Positions 21,701 through 34,510 of a stretch of 64,000 bases of DNA are shown here, in pieces. The notes below the pieces were generated by a model that had not been told where the DNA came from, did not search any database, and was given only the letters and a program-made list of their open reading frames with translations. Where the stretch lies: positions 4,464,001 to 4,528,000 of the forward strand of contig NC_061482.1 in NCBI RefSeq assembly GCF_022581195.2, read 5' to 3'. Made by a program: the position numbers and the translations under genes. This DNA is from Helicoverpa zea (Eukaryota; Arthropoda; Insecta; Lepidoptera; Noctuidae). How positions within the stretch are numbered: the stretch's first letter is position 1; each line of letters opens with the position of its first letter.

Positions 21701-24700
21701 TACGGATTTTATCGCGTTATATTAATATTATTTAATCCCGACGTTTCGGATCCTTTACAGCATCCATGGTCACGGGCAGACTAAGGTGATGGTCGTCTTG
21801 ATATATTAGTTACAAACAGCTACCCTACATTTTGTTGATTATTATTGACAATCCGATTCACGCAAAACGAGCTCACTGTATCCATAGGTCGAGCAGTTGT
21901 AGGCTTGGATTTTGATTTAATAGTTTCTATGATGATCATCAGTGAGCTCGTTTAATATAACGCGATAAAATCTAGGCTAAGCTTTAATTTTAAAGGATCT
22001 TTCCGCAACTGACAGTAAATCCAATAACGTCACACAACCACTAACTAATAAAATGTGTATGACTGGACTTTTTACCTGGAAATCTGAAGTAAAGGCCTCT
22101 GGTATGAAGGTGTGTCGCTGCATGACTTGGTACAACATCTCGTGCGTCTCCACGGCTGGTCTCACGTCTCCCAGCAGCACTTGCAAGCCCGGCCAGAACG
22201 CCAGTAACGCGTCCATGAAGTTCCGGGATTGTAGGTGAGGCCTTTGAAAAAAAAAACTGGTGTAAAAATCTTTAAACTTAATAGCGGCTATGATTAAAAC
22301 CCACTTTTGTTTCATCGGGAGCAAAAAAATCTGGCCATCTTTGTGCCAGGGTTGTGGTAACTCTTTGGAAATTCCCGCAGTAATCTACGTTGCAGAAGTT
22401 GGTTTGCTCCCAGCAAAGCTTTACACGCTTTTATAGGTTATAGGTACAATGTTTATCAAAACTTACAAAGCTATTTCTGTCTACCCGGGAGTCGAACCCG
22501 AGACCACGCACACCGCAGTCGCGCTAGGAACAACTACTAGACCAACAGAGTTAAACGTAGAAATATACGTATAACCCGTGCCGATTAAGAATGGGATTAG
22601 AAATGGCGGCTCATTGATCTGGAAGCGTCAGCATAAAATACAACAAGAGTTATTAGTAAACTAACCGGTGCATATGAACAGCCAACATAACAGGACCCCT
22701 GCTGATATATTTCATGACAGCATTGTAGTGTCGGTTGAACCTGGCCAGGTATTTCTCGTCGCCCAACAGAATGTACGCTTTGAGGCAGTATTCGTAGTAA
22801 GAGTCGATGCCGGCGCCGACGCCCGCGTCCTTGCGTACCCAGTCGCCTGAGTGAATGTTTATTACTGTACCCATGAGGTCTGATGTCCTAGACAAAATAA
22901 TTGAAAATAAGTCAGTTTTAATAGATTATTTATTTGACGATGAAGTTCATTCTTCTTCTTGCTTCATTCCCAAGTCATATTCTAAGCATTGTTGAAAAAA
23001 TCGAATCATTATTAATGAAATTCGCAAGTTTTTTACATAGTAGGAGAAAGAAGTAGCGTATTGGGAAAGCTTTGCGTTTTTTTAATTTTAACATATCGAA
23101 ATAAGTATTGAATCTGTAGACTTTGCTCTCAGTAACTCTACTTACTTACATTTGCAAATCTGAAGATGCCAATGCTACTAGTGACTTCACGTCAGTCAAA
23201 CAGGGCTAACTTCAACATTGCATAATTAAATGACTAATATTGTACGTCACATTAAGTGGAGTTAAAGAGTGGTGGGCACAAAAGCATATCATAGAGAAAA
23301 ATTTAATTCATTACATTCTTATTACAGTTAATTTATGATAGAGTATAAATAAAGTCTAATAGGAATGTACTGAATGAAAGTTTTCTCACACAATAAAGCG
23401 AGCATGTTGACTAAAAGATGTGAATTACAATATAACACTAAAATTTTTCGATTAGAGAATTAACAACATCCTATTCTAATAATACTACAATATTTGTACT
23501 CTAAAGGCTCCAAAACGCCTGCACCAATTTGAACATTTCTTTCAATGTTAGAAAGCTACACTCTCCCGGAGTAACATAGGCTATATTTTATCCCAGTGCG
23601 GGCAATAGTTCCCACGGGACGAGAGTAAAACTGTAAGAAAACGGCTAGTAATTATTACAAAGGTCAAAATTCAAACTCCAATCGCAAAGAACGGATGGAT
23701 CTCTTATTGTAATCCGCAATAAATGAACATCAAACACTATCAACTAGAGCTTACCTATGCCTAATCTTCCACAGCCTGTCCATGGCCTTATGCGCCTTCT
23801 GCTCATACACCGGGTTGCCAGTGAGGCGGGACAGTGCTGCCATCTCTAAGATCATGGTGCCGGCACACGCGGTGCAGGTCTCTCGAGACTCCGACATACC
23901 TCGCATGCCGTGTCGGAGGTTTATCTGAGCAAAGAATATTATACTTTATATTTCTGTGTTTCGGATGGCACGTTAAACTGTAGTTCCTGGCGGTCATTGA
24001 ACATCCTTGGCGGTCGTTACGGGTAATCAGAAGCCAGTAAGTCTGACACCAGTCTAACCAAGGGGTATCGGGTTGCCCAAGTAACTGAGTTGAGGAGGTC
24101 AGATAGGCAGTCGCTTCTTGTCAAACACTGGTACACAGCTGCATCCGGTTAGACTGGAAGCCGACCCCAAAATAGGTGGCGAAAGGCGCGGAAGATGGAT
24201 GGTATATTATACTTTAAATGGGGTTAAGGTAGGGGTTTATTTGTAAAGTGAACTCTTTCATACTTGTCACAATCGAAATGTCAGTGATAATACACTACTA
24301 ACTGATTGTAACAAATAGCTTGCAAACATTCTAAAATGTTTGGTCTATCCGCTCTAGGAAACACTAAGCAATTTCCTGCGAACATTTTAGAATGTCTGCA
24401 AATTTGCAAACTTTGTACGCAAACACACGCTAGCTATGGACTTGCACTAAGACAAACAAATTCGCGAGTGCGTGAACAATTTTGGTGAAATCTCGACAAA
24501 GTGGATGTGGCATAATAAATTTTGAAGAGTACAAAAAACCCATCTAACAGACAGTCCCTTGACTTTTACTTGACTGAAAAAAAAATCTGCAAGTAACTAA
24601 AAACTAGAAGGTGTAATTCTTCCTTCTTGTCTTGTCACACATCACTACATAGTATGTATAAAACAAAGTCGCTTTATCTATCCCTATCACGAAGGAGAAA

Positions 24701-27700
24701 AGACTAGCGGAGATGCCCTAACGCAGGTAGGTCACGCGCCTTCAGGTAGGTCAAATACGTCACGACTACGTCACGGCAGGCGTGGCTGGACACCGCCCAT
24801 ATACCGTCCTTTACATCAAACTGACATCTTGTCATGGTTGTATTTTTACCACAATTTCAACAGATTTTATTTGTTACTCGATTAAAACGATGAAATGCGC
24901 TATCATTAATTGTAGAAATTGCTCAGGATCCAAACTCAAACATACCATAGGATAACATTTCACGTGTAAGTAATATTTTAGCTTTAAAACATATTTTTGC
25001 TAGAGACATCTGTCGTCGAATAGCTGCATTTCTAGAACCTCTAAGTGAATTTGTATTATTTTCGTATCAATCTTGTATCAATGTATATTATTGGTACCAA
25101 TTTTTGCCTTAAAAAGCAGCTTCATTTTTCCTTGCATCCTACAAGTTTTTTTTATAGATTATTTACAAACCAAAACATATGATATATTATCATGAAAATT
25201 TAATATTATAAAAACACCATCTTTCGGTAAGTAGTCGACTTACGTATATTTGAAGTAAAATTGTGTTCATCAAGACAGAGAGACCCGTTACAAAATTAAG
25301 TGCTACCAGACATCGAAAATGCAATCACCCATTCTTAAAAAAGATCTTATTTTAAAAAGCTGCAATTATCTTAAAATTAATCATAACTCTAACTATGTAG
25401 ATTTATTTATATTCATCACTAGCCGTTTTCCCGCGGTTTCACCCGCGTACCGTGGGAGCTACTGCCCGCACCGGGATAAAATATAGCCTATGTTACTTGC
25501 ATATAATATAGCTTTCTAATGGTGAAAGAATATTTAAAATCGGTCCAGTAGTTTTTGAGTTTATCCATTACAACCAAACAAACAAACAAAGTTTTCCTCT
25601 TTATAATATTAGAATAGATCAGCAATGTTTTACATAGGTATATCTCTCTTGCCGTACATACTTTTTGAATGTACCTTTACTCAGAGCAACATCCGACTCA
25701 CATAAAGTCTGCTACTTATTTAGTGGATGCGCCGTTATGATACAGTTGTGAAAACTCTAATTTAATAAACACTGTCCCTATAATTTTAATTCCCATTTTT
25801 CTTGGTGAATTTCGTAATGTGGCAACATCGAAAATAACTACAGTCATCGCAGCACGGTTCTAGAACAAATAGAACGAATTTTCGTGCTTGTGATGCCATA
25901 GTGGCTAGTAGACGAACTAACACAATGCCTTAAGTTGGTACTTAAATTACACCATGGGGGTATTTTAGACCCGTGGTGAATAAAAATGATTTTTCATCGA
26001 GTCTCCGTTTAATGGTTCCTAGATACCTATTTCATTTCTGGAGGAGTAAATAAATTGTTGTGGGGCAAGTTCTCTGCACAAAATAATACTTATATAACAA
26101 TTAATTTTCTAACTTTTTTATCTCCCTCTTTTTCTTCGTTCATTTCAAATGAATGCTTATTTAAACTTTCTAATTGAATTACTATTTTAAAAGAATTATT
26201 AATTTTGAGTATGTCACTAGTGGTCGATGTTAGTTTAGGGTTAGATTTTAATCATCATCAGGGTGGAGCACGGGTGGAGACAGTAACGTTCCTCGTCCCC
26301 CGCTCACCCGAATTTTGGCGCGCTGCTTTGTTAGGAGATTTTTCGTTAGGGCATCTCTGCTAGTCTTTTATCCTCCGTGATCCCTATATTCCTATGTATG
26401 CTTCAATCTTTAAAACTACGCAACGAATTTTAATGTTTTTTTTTTAATACATAGAGAGATTGAAGTGGAAGGTACACATATATAGTTCGGCCATTCAGAG
26501 AATGCGTTCCTGACACGTCGCGATTGAACTGACGACGTAACTACATTCATTGATTATTGATATAATAATGTTCTTTTAATGCTCCTCAATTGTTAAAACG
26601 GTAAACAACCAGCAAAAATATTTTTATCGTAACTGCAACGCCATTGCAAAGTTACGTCGTCAGTTCAATCGCGACGTGTCAGGAACGCATTCTCTGAATG
26701 GCCGAACTATAGTAGGTATAATGACATCCATTAAATAGTGGGGAAATACTGTAATCCCGTGCGAAGCTGGGGCGGGTCGCTAGTTGACAATAAAGTATTC
26801 CACTTACCCTTCCATGGGGTATGCCAGTGGATGTATTGAAGGACGGTAGCAGTCTCTTGCCGAGGTCTTCAGCCATGGCCAACAGTTCCCCATTATACCA
26901 CTGTAGCGCGGGCACCTCACTCTTCAGCTTAGTGGCCAGCACGTGGGCTGATAGAAGACCTCTGTGGTAACCATAAACAAATAGTTGTCATATATAGATG
27001 ATTGTCTATGTAAAAAATCTTATTATTTTTTGAAAAGCGAAAGTTGGTGAGTGTGTATGTGGTGTGTGTGTATTTGTTACATCTTTAAGCAAATGGTAGA
27101 AAGTATTTTCTTGAAAATTAGTAATATTGTAGCTTGTATGTCAGAATAAGCATAATGGGTAATTTTATAAGGTTGAAGCAGTACTCCCTATTGAAACAGA
27201 ACTGCTGGCTGAAGCTTATGATACATAAATATTTTACTTCCTTCCCTAAACCTAACTTACCGATAAACTAAAGTGAAAACTTGTAGGTAAATTACCCACA
27301 GCAAAAAAAAAACAGTAATTTCCACTTTTAATTTATTTACGAGTACTTATCTATCGGCTGAATTTTTAATCATCACCCAAAAAATACCAATGACGTAAAA
27401 TCGTGCTAAGTAATTTGTGAAATGCGCAGTATAAAATTACTTGTATGATCGTTACTTGAAGAAAGGACGTTTCCTTCATGTAATATAACGAACTAAGATT
27501 ACAATATCCGGTGCTTTGAATCTGTTCATGAGGGGCAATTTAAAACTCATTTATCAAGAAATTGTATAACGTAGTGCTTACAATGTCTTTCAAAACCTGA
27601 ACGCTCGAGGATAATAGGTTTTAAGTATATAAGGATAAACCTAAGATATTTTTAGTTTGTTAAACACAACCATATGGGAATATTTTAATTAGAGTTTATT

Positions 27701-30700
27701 TATGTGTATTAAAACTTGCAAAAATATTTATTTCGTTCAAAAAAACATACAAAAACTCTGGCCGTTATTGAAAAATCAGCTACTGGTAAATAAATAAGTC
27801 TATATTTATTCTGGCAATGTGATGAGGAATATTCTTCCCAGATTAGCCTACCTACATATTTTGTTTGTGACAGGCTCTAATCAGCTGGATGAGCCAACTC
27901 GTGGCTTGGATCTAAATATAATACACAGGCTACACTACTTGAAGTATGTTATGACTTTATGACGTAGGTACTTATTCCTACAGGAAAACTAAAATAATTA
28001 TAGCAGTCGGATTATTTATATATCCTGTGTGTAGTCTTGCTCATCGAGTGCAGTTGTATCAAACAGTAATGTAATGTATGTGTAAATATGATCAAATTAT
28101 TGTTTGTTTTCATAAATATTCGTGATACCGTAAGCTTACCCGAGCATTCTGATGTTTGTCTCGAATACGGAGACAATAATATCGTGATCGAATGTGACGT
28201 CCTTTATAACCAGCTTGATGGCGCGGCTGAATTCAGAGAAATCTCCCATAACAGCCAAAGTATCCAAGCTGTCCACTAGGGTTAGGGAAAAACTGAAAAT
28301 AACATCATATTATTAATAACTTAATAACTTGTGTTAAGTTTTCCTTAAACCAGATAGTAGCGGATTTCTATAACCTCATTTCAAATTGAAAATGAAGTAT
28401 TTTTAACTTCAAATCCTACTTAGTATAATAAATGCTAAAGTCCGTTTGTTTGCTACGCTTTCACGCAAAAACTGCTTAACCGATCATCATGAAACATTGT
28501 ACACATGTATATTCGTGGTGGTACTAGAATGAACAAACGATACTTTTTATCAGCACAACCCGGGGGCGAAGCCGCGGTCGGTAACTAATAGGCCTATAAA
28601 TGCTCCTTCGGAACGTAAAGCTACATGCACTGTTCCAACGAGTGGGTCTCATATTATCCGTAGTTTTGCGATCAGATATTGATATGGAGCTAATGTCAAA
28701 ATTCAATCTCTAATCGTACATCAATGGATAGATAAGTTATAGATATCCACAATAAGTCATCACATATAGGTATGGCCGGCTCTATCGATCTACCGGTACA
28801 CATTATGGAAGTCCTACCAACTGCAAGTAAATGTAGGTCAAACAGTTAATGAACCCGTTTATTTTCGTGCATTACTTTCATTTTTGCGCTCGATTTTGCA
28901 GTTTTTATTTTCAACTCGCCTTGACTCACAAAGCCGAGAAATAAAAGACATATTGTATACTAGACATTTATCGCCAATCATAAGTTTTGCGTTACGAAAC
29001 GCAAACCTATAAAATTTACATTCCAGCAATCAATCAGTATAAAATAATAGTCCATAAAACGTCCATTGTATGGTTAATAATTTCCCATACAGATAAACTA
29101 GTGTTACGCGTTTATTTTTTGATGAAAACATTTCAGAATGAACAACAATCGAACTAAGTATGCTCGCAACATATGTTTCTTATCAGGGACTTTTAAATAC
29201 CTACATATCAAACCATTTTCTACTTGTCATTGAGTTATATAACGACATATGTAATTATTCCCACAATTTCTGTTTTTTAGATTCAATACAATAGCAGGAC
29301 AATATTTTCATCTAAATTGAGAATACTATTCAAAATAACTTTGGATGGGTAACCTACATTTACAATGAGGTACACAACCAGTTAAGTAGGTCAACTAAGA
29401 TATCATCTGGGACATAGTCACAGATAAGCAAGAAGTTTGTTGCTTTCGTTATTGTCGGTTCGCAACTAACTTTCGAGCAGGTAGGCGCAACTTGCTCATA
29501 CTGTAAACCAAACCACCATAAAATTAATCATAAAATTGGGCCAGAAATATACAATAGCAAACTTTATTGCAGAAGATTACGGAAAACCGACTGTAATTAC
29601 ACAGGTGGGTAATATCCAAATAAACAACACAGAACATGTACTACGTATTCACAAATAAAACTTTTTGGTGTGCAAAAAAATCTATAAATTCTTACTTTCC
29701 GAGGGCATCGTCCATGTCACCGCGACTGGGCGTGATGCCCTTCCACCGCCCTTTGCAGCTGAGCGGCATCAGCTCGTCAGCTGGGTATGCATTCTCCATG
29801 TACGCGTCATAGGCATGGTAGAACATTTTGCGAGCCTCCTCCCTGAAACAAATGAAACTCTCTTCATTTCTAGAAGTATAACTAGTGGAGAGGTTGGCAG
29901 TTCAGGATCGAGACCTGTACTTTATGATGCACTTTTTTATTCTCACAATGTATTTATATTTTGTTAGAGGAGTTTCTACATGATATTATATTGTTATATT
30001 ACGCTATCTGTGTAATGGAAAAGCCTGAACATAGTAATAAAAAATACCTGTTAAAAGCAAGGTAGATTCAAGCATTCAGACAAATAATACTTAATTACCT
30101 AGTCAATTTCCATCTGAAATCTGTTGAAAATTACAAATAAGTTGCTGATGATGACAAAAGCTTTAAAATATAAGCCAATTTAAGTCAGGTAAATCTCTAT
30201 TTTTAATCAAACAGACTTATCAATGGACCTGTGTTATCAGCCTACAGCATATAGCAACTGTCACACTTCCTGGAACACCTGTATTTTTGTTATTAAACAT
30301 TTGTGGGGAGTTTAATATTACACAACTTGTTATTAACATTCTACGGTAACCCATTTCTGTACTACATAAAGTTGTGATAGAAACACTACTTATCATTCAA
30401 GAATGGCAGGGCACAGGATACTTTTTGTACCCACCTTGACAAGGCAAGAGGTTTCCTTTGGGGGACACAATTTAATCCAAAGGCAGAAGATAATCTTATA
30501 TGTAAAAATGAATTGTTGTTCGTTAGTCTGACTAAAGCTCGAGAATGGCTGGACCGATTTGGCATTTTAAGGTTTTGAAATGTTAGAGGTCCAGGGAAGG
30601 TTTAAACAATACGAAGTTCGCGGGATCTGCTAGTTTTAAATAAGATAATATTCTGTATAAGCATGAAAACCTAACAATTGAGGCATATCTCAATAATGAC

Positions 30701-31661
30701 CTGACGTATTCCAAACCAAGCAAGTACCAATATATCTTCTCCTAGGATATATTTAATTGCTATTGCAACTTGGATACAAGATGACCACAAACTGAAAACT
30801 ACAGAAAATTTATGATAGTCCAAAATCTCCAACCCACATTACATATATGAAGCCTACACTTTTGTGTGGGGCAGTAAAAACGCTGATGAAAATACTCATA
30901 TTTATTTTATTTCAAACATGATCAAGCAAGTATCTATGTTTTATTTTCTTTATCAAACAGTAATTAACCAATCAAAAGAGAGAACAACAAAGTAATATTA
31001 TAGGTTGTGAATAGTGTTGATAGACAAGTTTTTACTACCATATTTCTTATAAGATTTTTTTTTTGATAATATTAGGTACATATTTATGTAATTGTTGACA
31101 GCGTTACTGGTAATGTAATTTGTACTCCTCAACAGTAGCTCTGCTGATGTAGGCCAACAGTTTCTCTGACACAGTTTGTGCTGACCTTCAAGCTTAATAC
31201 AAGCATGCTGAAGGAATAACTACAAAAAATCACTAGTAAAACAATACAAACTAACTGATACTTATAAATAATCAAACTGCCTTAAAATCCAACTAGATTC
31301 ATAGGCTTATTATTTTGTACTGGAGACTCATGTGGTTTTAAAATTACAAAATGATTCTGAATATTAAAGTTTTGAAAGTTTAATCGGAAATATAACATTA
31401 TCGAAATTTCTCGTTTATCTGTTGTACACTTAAAACTTTCTTTTATTCGCCCTCGATGGTCCTAAGCGATTAAGAGTTCTGCCTATCGCTGATACTATTG
31501 TTGTTAGTCAATCAACCTAATCTTGCAACATATTTACAGTTATTTTACCTTAAACTCTGTCGTTCTGATTTTGACATACGTGCAGCAGCTTCTTCTTCTG
31601 TCCTTACACATATTATTGCTAAAATAAAAACTAATAAAACACGATATGCCATTATCACCAT
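18767..31661 (-). CDS. EDEM3: ER degradation-enhancing alpha-mannosidase-like protein 3 (EDEM3)
   Basis: Ten exons (minus, 5' to 3'): 31661-31549, 29842-29696, 28292-28140, 26961-26808, 23924-23755, 22887-22666, 22241-22076, 21307-20919, 20487-20289 and 19636-18767; 860 aa, all phases consistent. EDEM proteins trim mannose from misfolded glycoproteins in the ER lumen and send them to degradation. Residues 1-22 form a signal peptide (a second in-frame ATG is at 31652). The GH47 domain (about 45-500) has YHAYDAYMENAYPADEL, FSLTLVDSLDTLAVMGD, VFETNIRMLG, GIDSYYEYCLKAY, RPEFLESTYFL and TTEAHFLPL, the conserved acidic and calcium-site motifs of the family. A PA domain (about 590-735) has RGQCTFAQKVRNMQAAGV and FLFSQEG; GH47 plus PA is specific to EDEM3 among the EDEMs. 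The end, VKDDF, is not a canonical KDEL. The acidic tail is shorter than in vertebrates. Introns hold several MITEs and SINEs. Confidence 0.95.
19846..20134. mobile_element. hAT-type MITE with 8-bp target duplication
   Basis: Terminal inverted repeats TAGGGCTGCCATC and GATGGCAGCCCTA bound a 289-bp insert without an ORF. It is flanked by a perfect 8-bp direct repeat CATACATA (19838-19845 and 20135-20142), the target size of hAT elements. The interior has repeated GTCCGGG/CCCGGAC motifs near both ends. It lies in the last intron of EDEM3. Confidence 0.9.
21380..21560 (+). repeat. Interspersed repeat with TTTTGGCGCGCT motif
   Basis: It shares CTCGTCCCTCGAGCACCCG, ATTTTGGCGCGCTAC and the GACATCTCCGTTAGT end with a second copy at about 26255-26390 (CTCGTCCCCCGCTCACCCG, TTTTGGCGCGCTGC, GGGCATCTCTGCTAGTC). 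An inverted relative near 24690 has AGACTAGCGGAGATGCCCTA. The family is probably a non-autonomous DNA transposon; ends were not resolved. Confidence 0.5.
21706..21971. mobile_element. Short element with 20-bp inverted ends
   Basis: ATTTTATCGCGTTATATTAA at 21706-21725 is perfectly inverted at 21952-21971. The interior has GACGTTTCGGATCCTTTACA and GCATCCATGGTCACGGGC, a phrase common in lepidopteran repeats. It lies in an EDEM3 intron and has no ORF. Confidence 0.65.
22474..22552 (-). repeat. tRNA-derived SINE head
   Basis: On the minus strand, TGGTCTAGTAG (A-box-like) and GGTTCGACTCC (B box) are spaced as in tRNA genes. No matching 7-bp acceptor stem can be formed, and the sequence runs into a non-tRNA body. 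It is therefore a tRNA-derived SINE and not a working tRNA gene. Confidence 0.6.
23505..23660 (+). repeat. Metulj-like repeat, diverged plus copy
   Basis: It carries CACCAATTTGAACATTTCTT, GAAAGCTACACT, CATAGGCTATATTTTATCCC, GTGCGGGCAATAGTTCCCAC and ACGGCTAGTA. Inverted relatives occur at 25418-25618 and 54582-54770. Confidence 0.6.
23949..24203 (+). mobile_element. SINE-type retroposon with 13-bp target duplication
   Basis: The same family as 27-272, starting TGTGTTTCGGATGGCACG at 23955 and ending GACCCCAAAATAGGTGG..GGAAGATGGATGG. It is flanked by ATATTATACTTTA at 23936-23948 and 24204-24216. It lies in an EDEM3 intron just upstream of exon 5 in transcript order. Confidence 0.85.
25418..25618 (-). 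repeat. Metulj-like repeat, minus copy
   Basis: It starts ACTAGCCGTTTTCCCGCGGT and TTCACCCGCG, then ACCGGGATAAAATATAGCCT, ATCGGTCCAGTAGTTTTTGA, and ends in an (AAAC)n stretch and AATATTAGAATAG. Confidence 0.65.
26483..26709. mobile_element. MITE with perfect 60-bp inverted repeats
   Basis: The terminal repeats start TAGTTCGGCCATTCAGAGAA and are identical over 60 bp in inverted orientation. The 227-bp element is flanked by TA and the ends read TATAGTTCGG..CCGAACTATA. There is no ORF. The perfect ends point to recent insertion; the left end of one EDEM3 intron holds it, about 100 bp from exon 4. Confidence 0.85.
28414..28590 (+). repeat. Metulj-like repeat, plus copy
   Basis: It contains GCTACGCTTTCACGCAAAAA, CCGATCATCATGAAACATTG, GATACTTTTTATCAGCACAA and GGGCGAAGCCGCGG. 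It is closest to the copy at 7902-8074 and sits in EDEM3 intron 2. Confidence 0.65.
30490..30635 (+). repeat. Degenerate Metulj-like repeat
   Basis: It retains GGCTGGACCGATTTGGCATT, GGTCCAGGGAAGG and TTCGCGGGATCTGCTAG in the usual order, but is diverged. It lies in EDEM3 intron 1. Confidence 0.45.
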
Positions 31662-31990
31662 AATCACAATATTTTCAAATGACTAGTAATCTTAACTACA
31701 AGTAACTGTGTTCCAAACAAGAATAAATAAACTAATAATTTTCAGGTAAAACTAGACTGTAATTACATGAATGTTTAAAACGTATAAAAGAAAAAACTCT
31801 AGTCAGTTTTTTAAAGAACAGACTACATACATAAACTCCTACCCACTCCTAATACCCAATACTACTAAAATCGTCCATGACAGTTGTCAAAAATAAACGT
31901 CAGTGCTGTCAAATGCGTGGATAAATTACGCTCCAGTTCGGGAATAGCGCATTGTTAAGCGTTTGTTATAAAATTAAAATGTTTAATTTA
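31662..31990 (-). promoter_or_regulatory. EDEM3 5' UTR and probable promoter
   Basis: Directly upstream of the EDEM3 start (minus strand). It is AT-rich with no clear TATA box in a defined position. No ER-stress element (CCAAT-N9-CCACG) is visible. The assignment rests on position alone. Confidence 0.3.
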
Positions 31991-32494
31991 CTTAAGAATT
32001 ATATTCCACTGCATTACGACTACTTATTGAATACATTTCTTTATCCATTCAAAGTCCTTATGCTATAAATTAAGATTTAAGGTCTTTCTAACTTATAAAG
32101 CATAAATTATTGCTTGTTTTTCATCTCTTTTTAAAACCACTTTAATTGACATGGAACGCAAATCGTCTTCAACACGCGTAAGACCACGTAACCGTTTATC
32201 GCAAATATATCATATTAAGGATATAATCTGGATTAATATGAACTTTCAGACAATAACATCAAGTGCAAAATGTATCCTAGGTGTACCTATGCATAAAGAT
32301 AACGCATAGCAGATTGGCGAATACCTACGCAAAAAAAAAACTATTTATATTAGGGAACAAATATAATGACCACCATAAAATGCTTTGATACCCTTAGTTT
32401 TGTAACCAGAAATATCTACTGAACACCAAAAAAATAAAGTCTAAAAATGTAATAGTACCAGCTATTTTAGTCACGACTTCACTTTAAATTGTAT

Positions 32495-33250
32495 TCGACC
32501 ACCAAATTTAGTAAATGATCACCAACTCTTGACGACCAAATTAATGTATTATTTTTGCCTAAATAAGTCACTGTGATTGCCATAAAATGTAGGCTTATTA
32601 CCAAATGAAGTATTATGATGCCATATTAAGTTGTGTCCGGCTTGCAATGCATGCGTGAGTGTCAGTATGACGAGTGATAGGGGAAAATGGAAGAAAATGA
32701 CATATTGCACCGACCCCAAGTAAAATTGGGAACAGGGCAGGAGAAAGAAGAAGAAGAATGTGTTTCTCAATACACTCCCTCGAAAACACACTCTTATCGC
32801 ACTATTTAGTTAGAGGCATGCAAAAGACAATTTTCCACCCTAGTGCAGGAAAAGGGTCCCCATAATCTTATTACATTTATTGTATCAGGCCGAACTTATT
32901 TTTTTGGAGTCAGTTTACTTAAACAGGATAGCAAGATGTAAAAACTTTGATTATCATTTTATATTAAAACGCTAGTATAATTTTGATGATCATTTACTAC
33001 TTTTGGGATAACAATGATTTATTTGGACTCATTTTGCTTAAATAGGATAGCAGAATTTAAAAACTTTGGTTATAATCTTACATTAAAATGGTGGTTTAAT
33101 TTTGGTGATCATTTACTATTTTTGGCTTACGCATGATTTATTTTGGAGTAATTTCACTTAAATAGGATAGAAAAGGGTTAAAACTTTGGGTATAGTTTTA
33201 CATTAAAATGCGAGTTTCATTTTGGTGATCATTTACTATTTTTGTCTGCT
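32495..33250. repeat. 120-bp tandem triplet plus inverted partial copy
   Basis: Three direct repeats at about 32895-33250 share ACTTAAATAGGATAG, AAAACTTTGG, ATTAAAATG and TTGGTGATCATTTACTATTT, with the GATCATTTACTA word at steps of 119-120 bp. At 32495-32530 the phrase AAATTTAGTAAATGATCACC reads in the opposite direction. Probably part of a non-autonomous transposon. Confidence 0.65.
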
Positions 33251-33832
33251 ATTTTTTACTATATCTGGTGATCAGTTAAACATAAGCCTTTATATTATAA
33301 TTAGGTACGTCTGCCTATAGTATAAGTACCAATACGAAAATCAAACTTTAGAGGCTTTTTCCTCAAACTAACCAATAAGTCGCGCTCGCACCATCTCTAA
33401 TTATACACGTAACATTCTTTATTCTAAAAAATCTCAAACTAACAAAAAAATCGCACCCGCTTCGCTCGCACCCTCCAATTAAGTAGGTACTTCGCTCTTT
33501 TTCAATGTTTAGTCTGAGGTTTAGTCTATAAATATAGTATGTATTTATATGGGTGTTTGTAGCTGCTCAACTGACATAGACCCTGGCACGGCCCTAATTA
33601 TAAATCCCATCTTTAAAGGCACCAGATTGAGTCGCTACCTTTTCTATGATTTTTATTTATGTAGGCTAGATACCCTACTTATCGAAATATAAAACAGATC
33701 CTGTTCTAGCGATCTATCTGGGTGTTTTTCAAAAAACTTGACCCTAGCAAAAAAGACTGTCCCACACTTTCAAACATTTTTTTTATGGACCGTGTGAAAG
33801 TGATTTTTTGTATTTACTTATATATTTTAACT

Positions 33833-33985
33833 AAGCTTTCGCCCGCGGTTTCACCCGCGTCCCGTAGCCAGATGGTGACGAAAACTATCCTAAAACCTTC
33901 TGCCGAGTCTAAGTTACCTCCCCTCTAATTTTCAGCCAAATCAGTCAAGATGTTTTCATGTTATGTCGTGACAACGGAAAGCGGG
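33833..33985 (-). repeat. Metulj-like repeat fragment
   Basis: It opens CTTTCGCCCGCGGTTTCACC, continues AAAACTATCCTAAAACCTTC and GCCAAATCAGTCAAGATGTT, and ends directly at the next MITE. Confidence 0.5.
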
Positions 33986-34003
33986 ATTCATTTATATATA
34001 TAT

Positions 34004-34510
34004 GTCACCGGAAAATAACAAGATCCGTAAGTTTATCAATTTTCTAGGAAGTTTATAAACTTTCTTAAGATTCTAAATGGGAGATAAATTATAATATTTT
34101 CGTAAATTTATCAATTTCCGACGTCATACGGTAAATTTATACACTAACGAATATCTATTCGTAAAATTTTATATGGTTCGACCAATCACAGAAACTCTTT
34201 TAAATATACGATCTTTGAAATACGTAAAATAACACACTGCTCTCTGATTGGTCAATGTTCATAGTGGCAATGCTTGTGTGTGTCCATAGGGCGGCCGCGA
34301 GGAAGGAGAAGTGACACGTGACAGCCAACCAATCAGCTTGCGCGTAGCGTTTGGTTACTTATTATTTTACGAGTGAGTTCAGTAAGTTTATCAATTTACG
34401 AAAATGTGGACGTAAAATATTACAATTTATCTCCCGTTTAAAATCTTACGAAAGTTTATAAACTTCCTAGTAAATTGATAAACTTACGGATCTTGTTATT
34501 TTCCGGTGAC
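34004..34510. mobile_element. MITE, 507 bp, with long inverted repeats
   Basis: GTCACCGGAAAATAACAAGA at 34004 is inverted exactly at the right end (..TTCCGGTGAC, 34510). Arms of about 110-120 bp extend inward with minor changes, sharing TCCGTAAGTTTATCAATT and GGGAGATAAATT. Both flanks are ATAT, so the target duplication is TA or a longer AT run. The centre is single-copy and non-coding. Confidence 0.85.

Noticed and set aside
22474..22552. tRNA gene candidate on the minus strand
   Set aside because: A and B boxes are present but no acceptor stem pairs and the sequence continues into a SINE body.
24318..24408. Short inverted repeat with ACATTCTAAAATGTT-type arms
   Set aside because: Only about 20 bp, AT-rich and without a target duplication; not distinguishable from chance or a decayed element.
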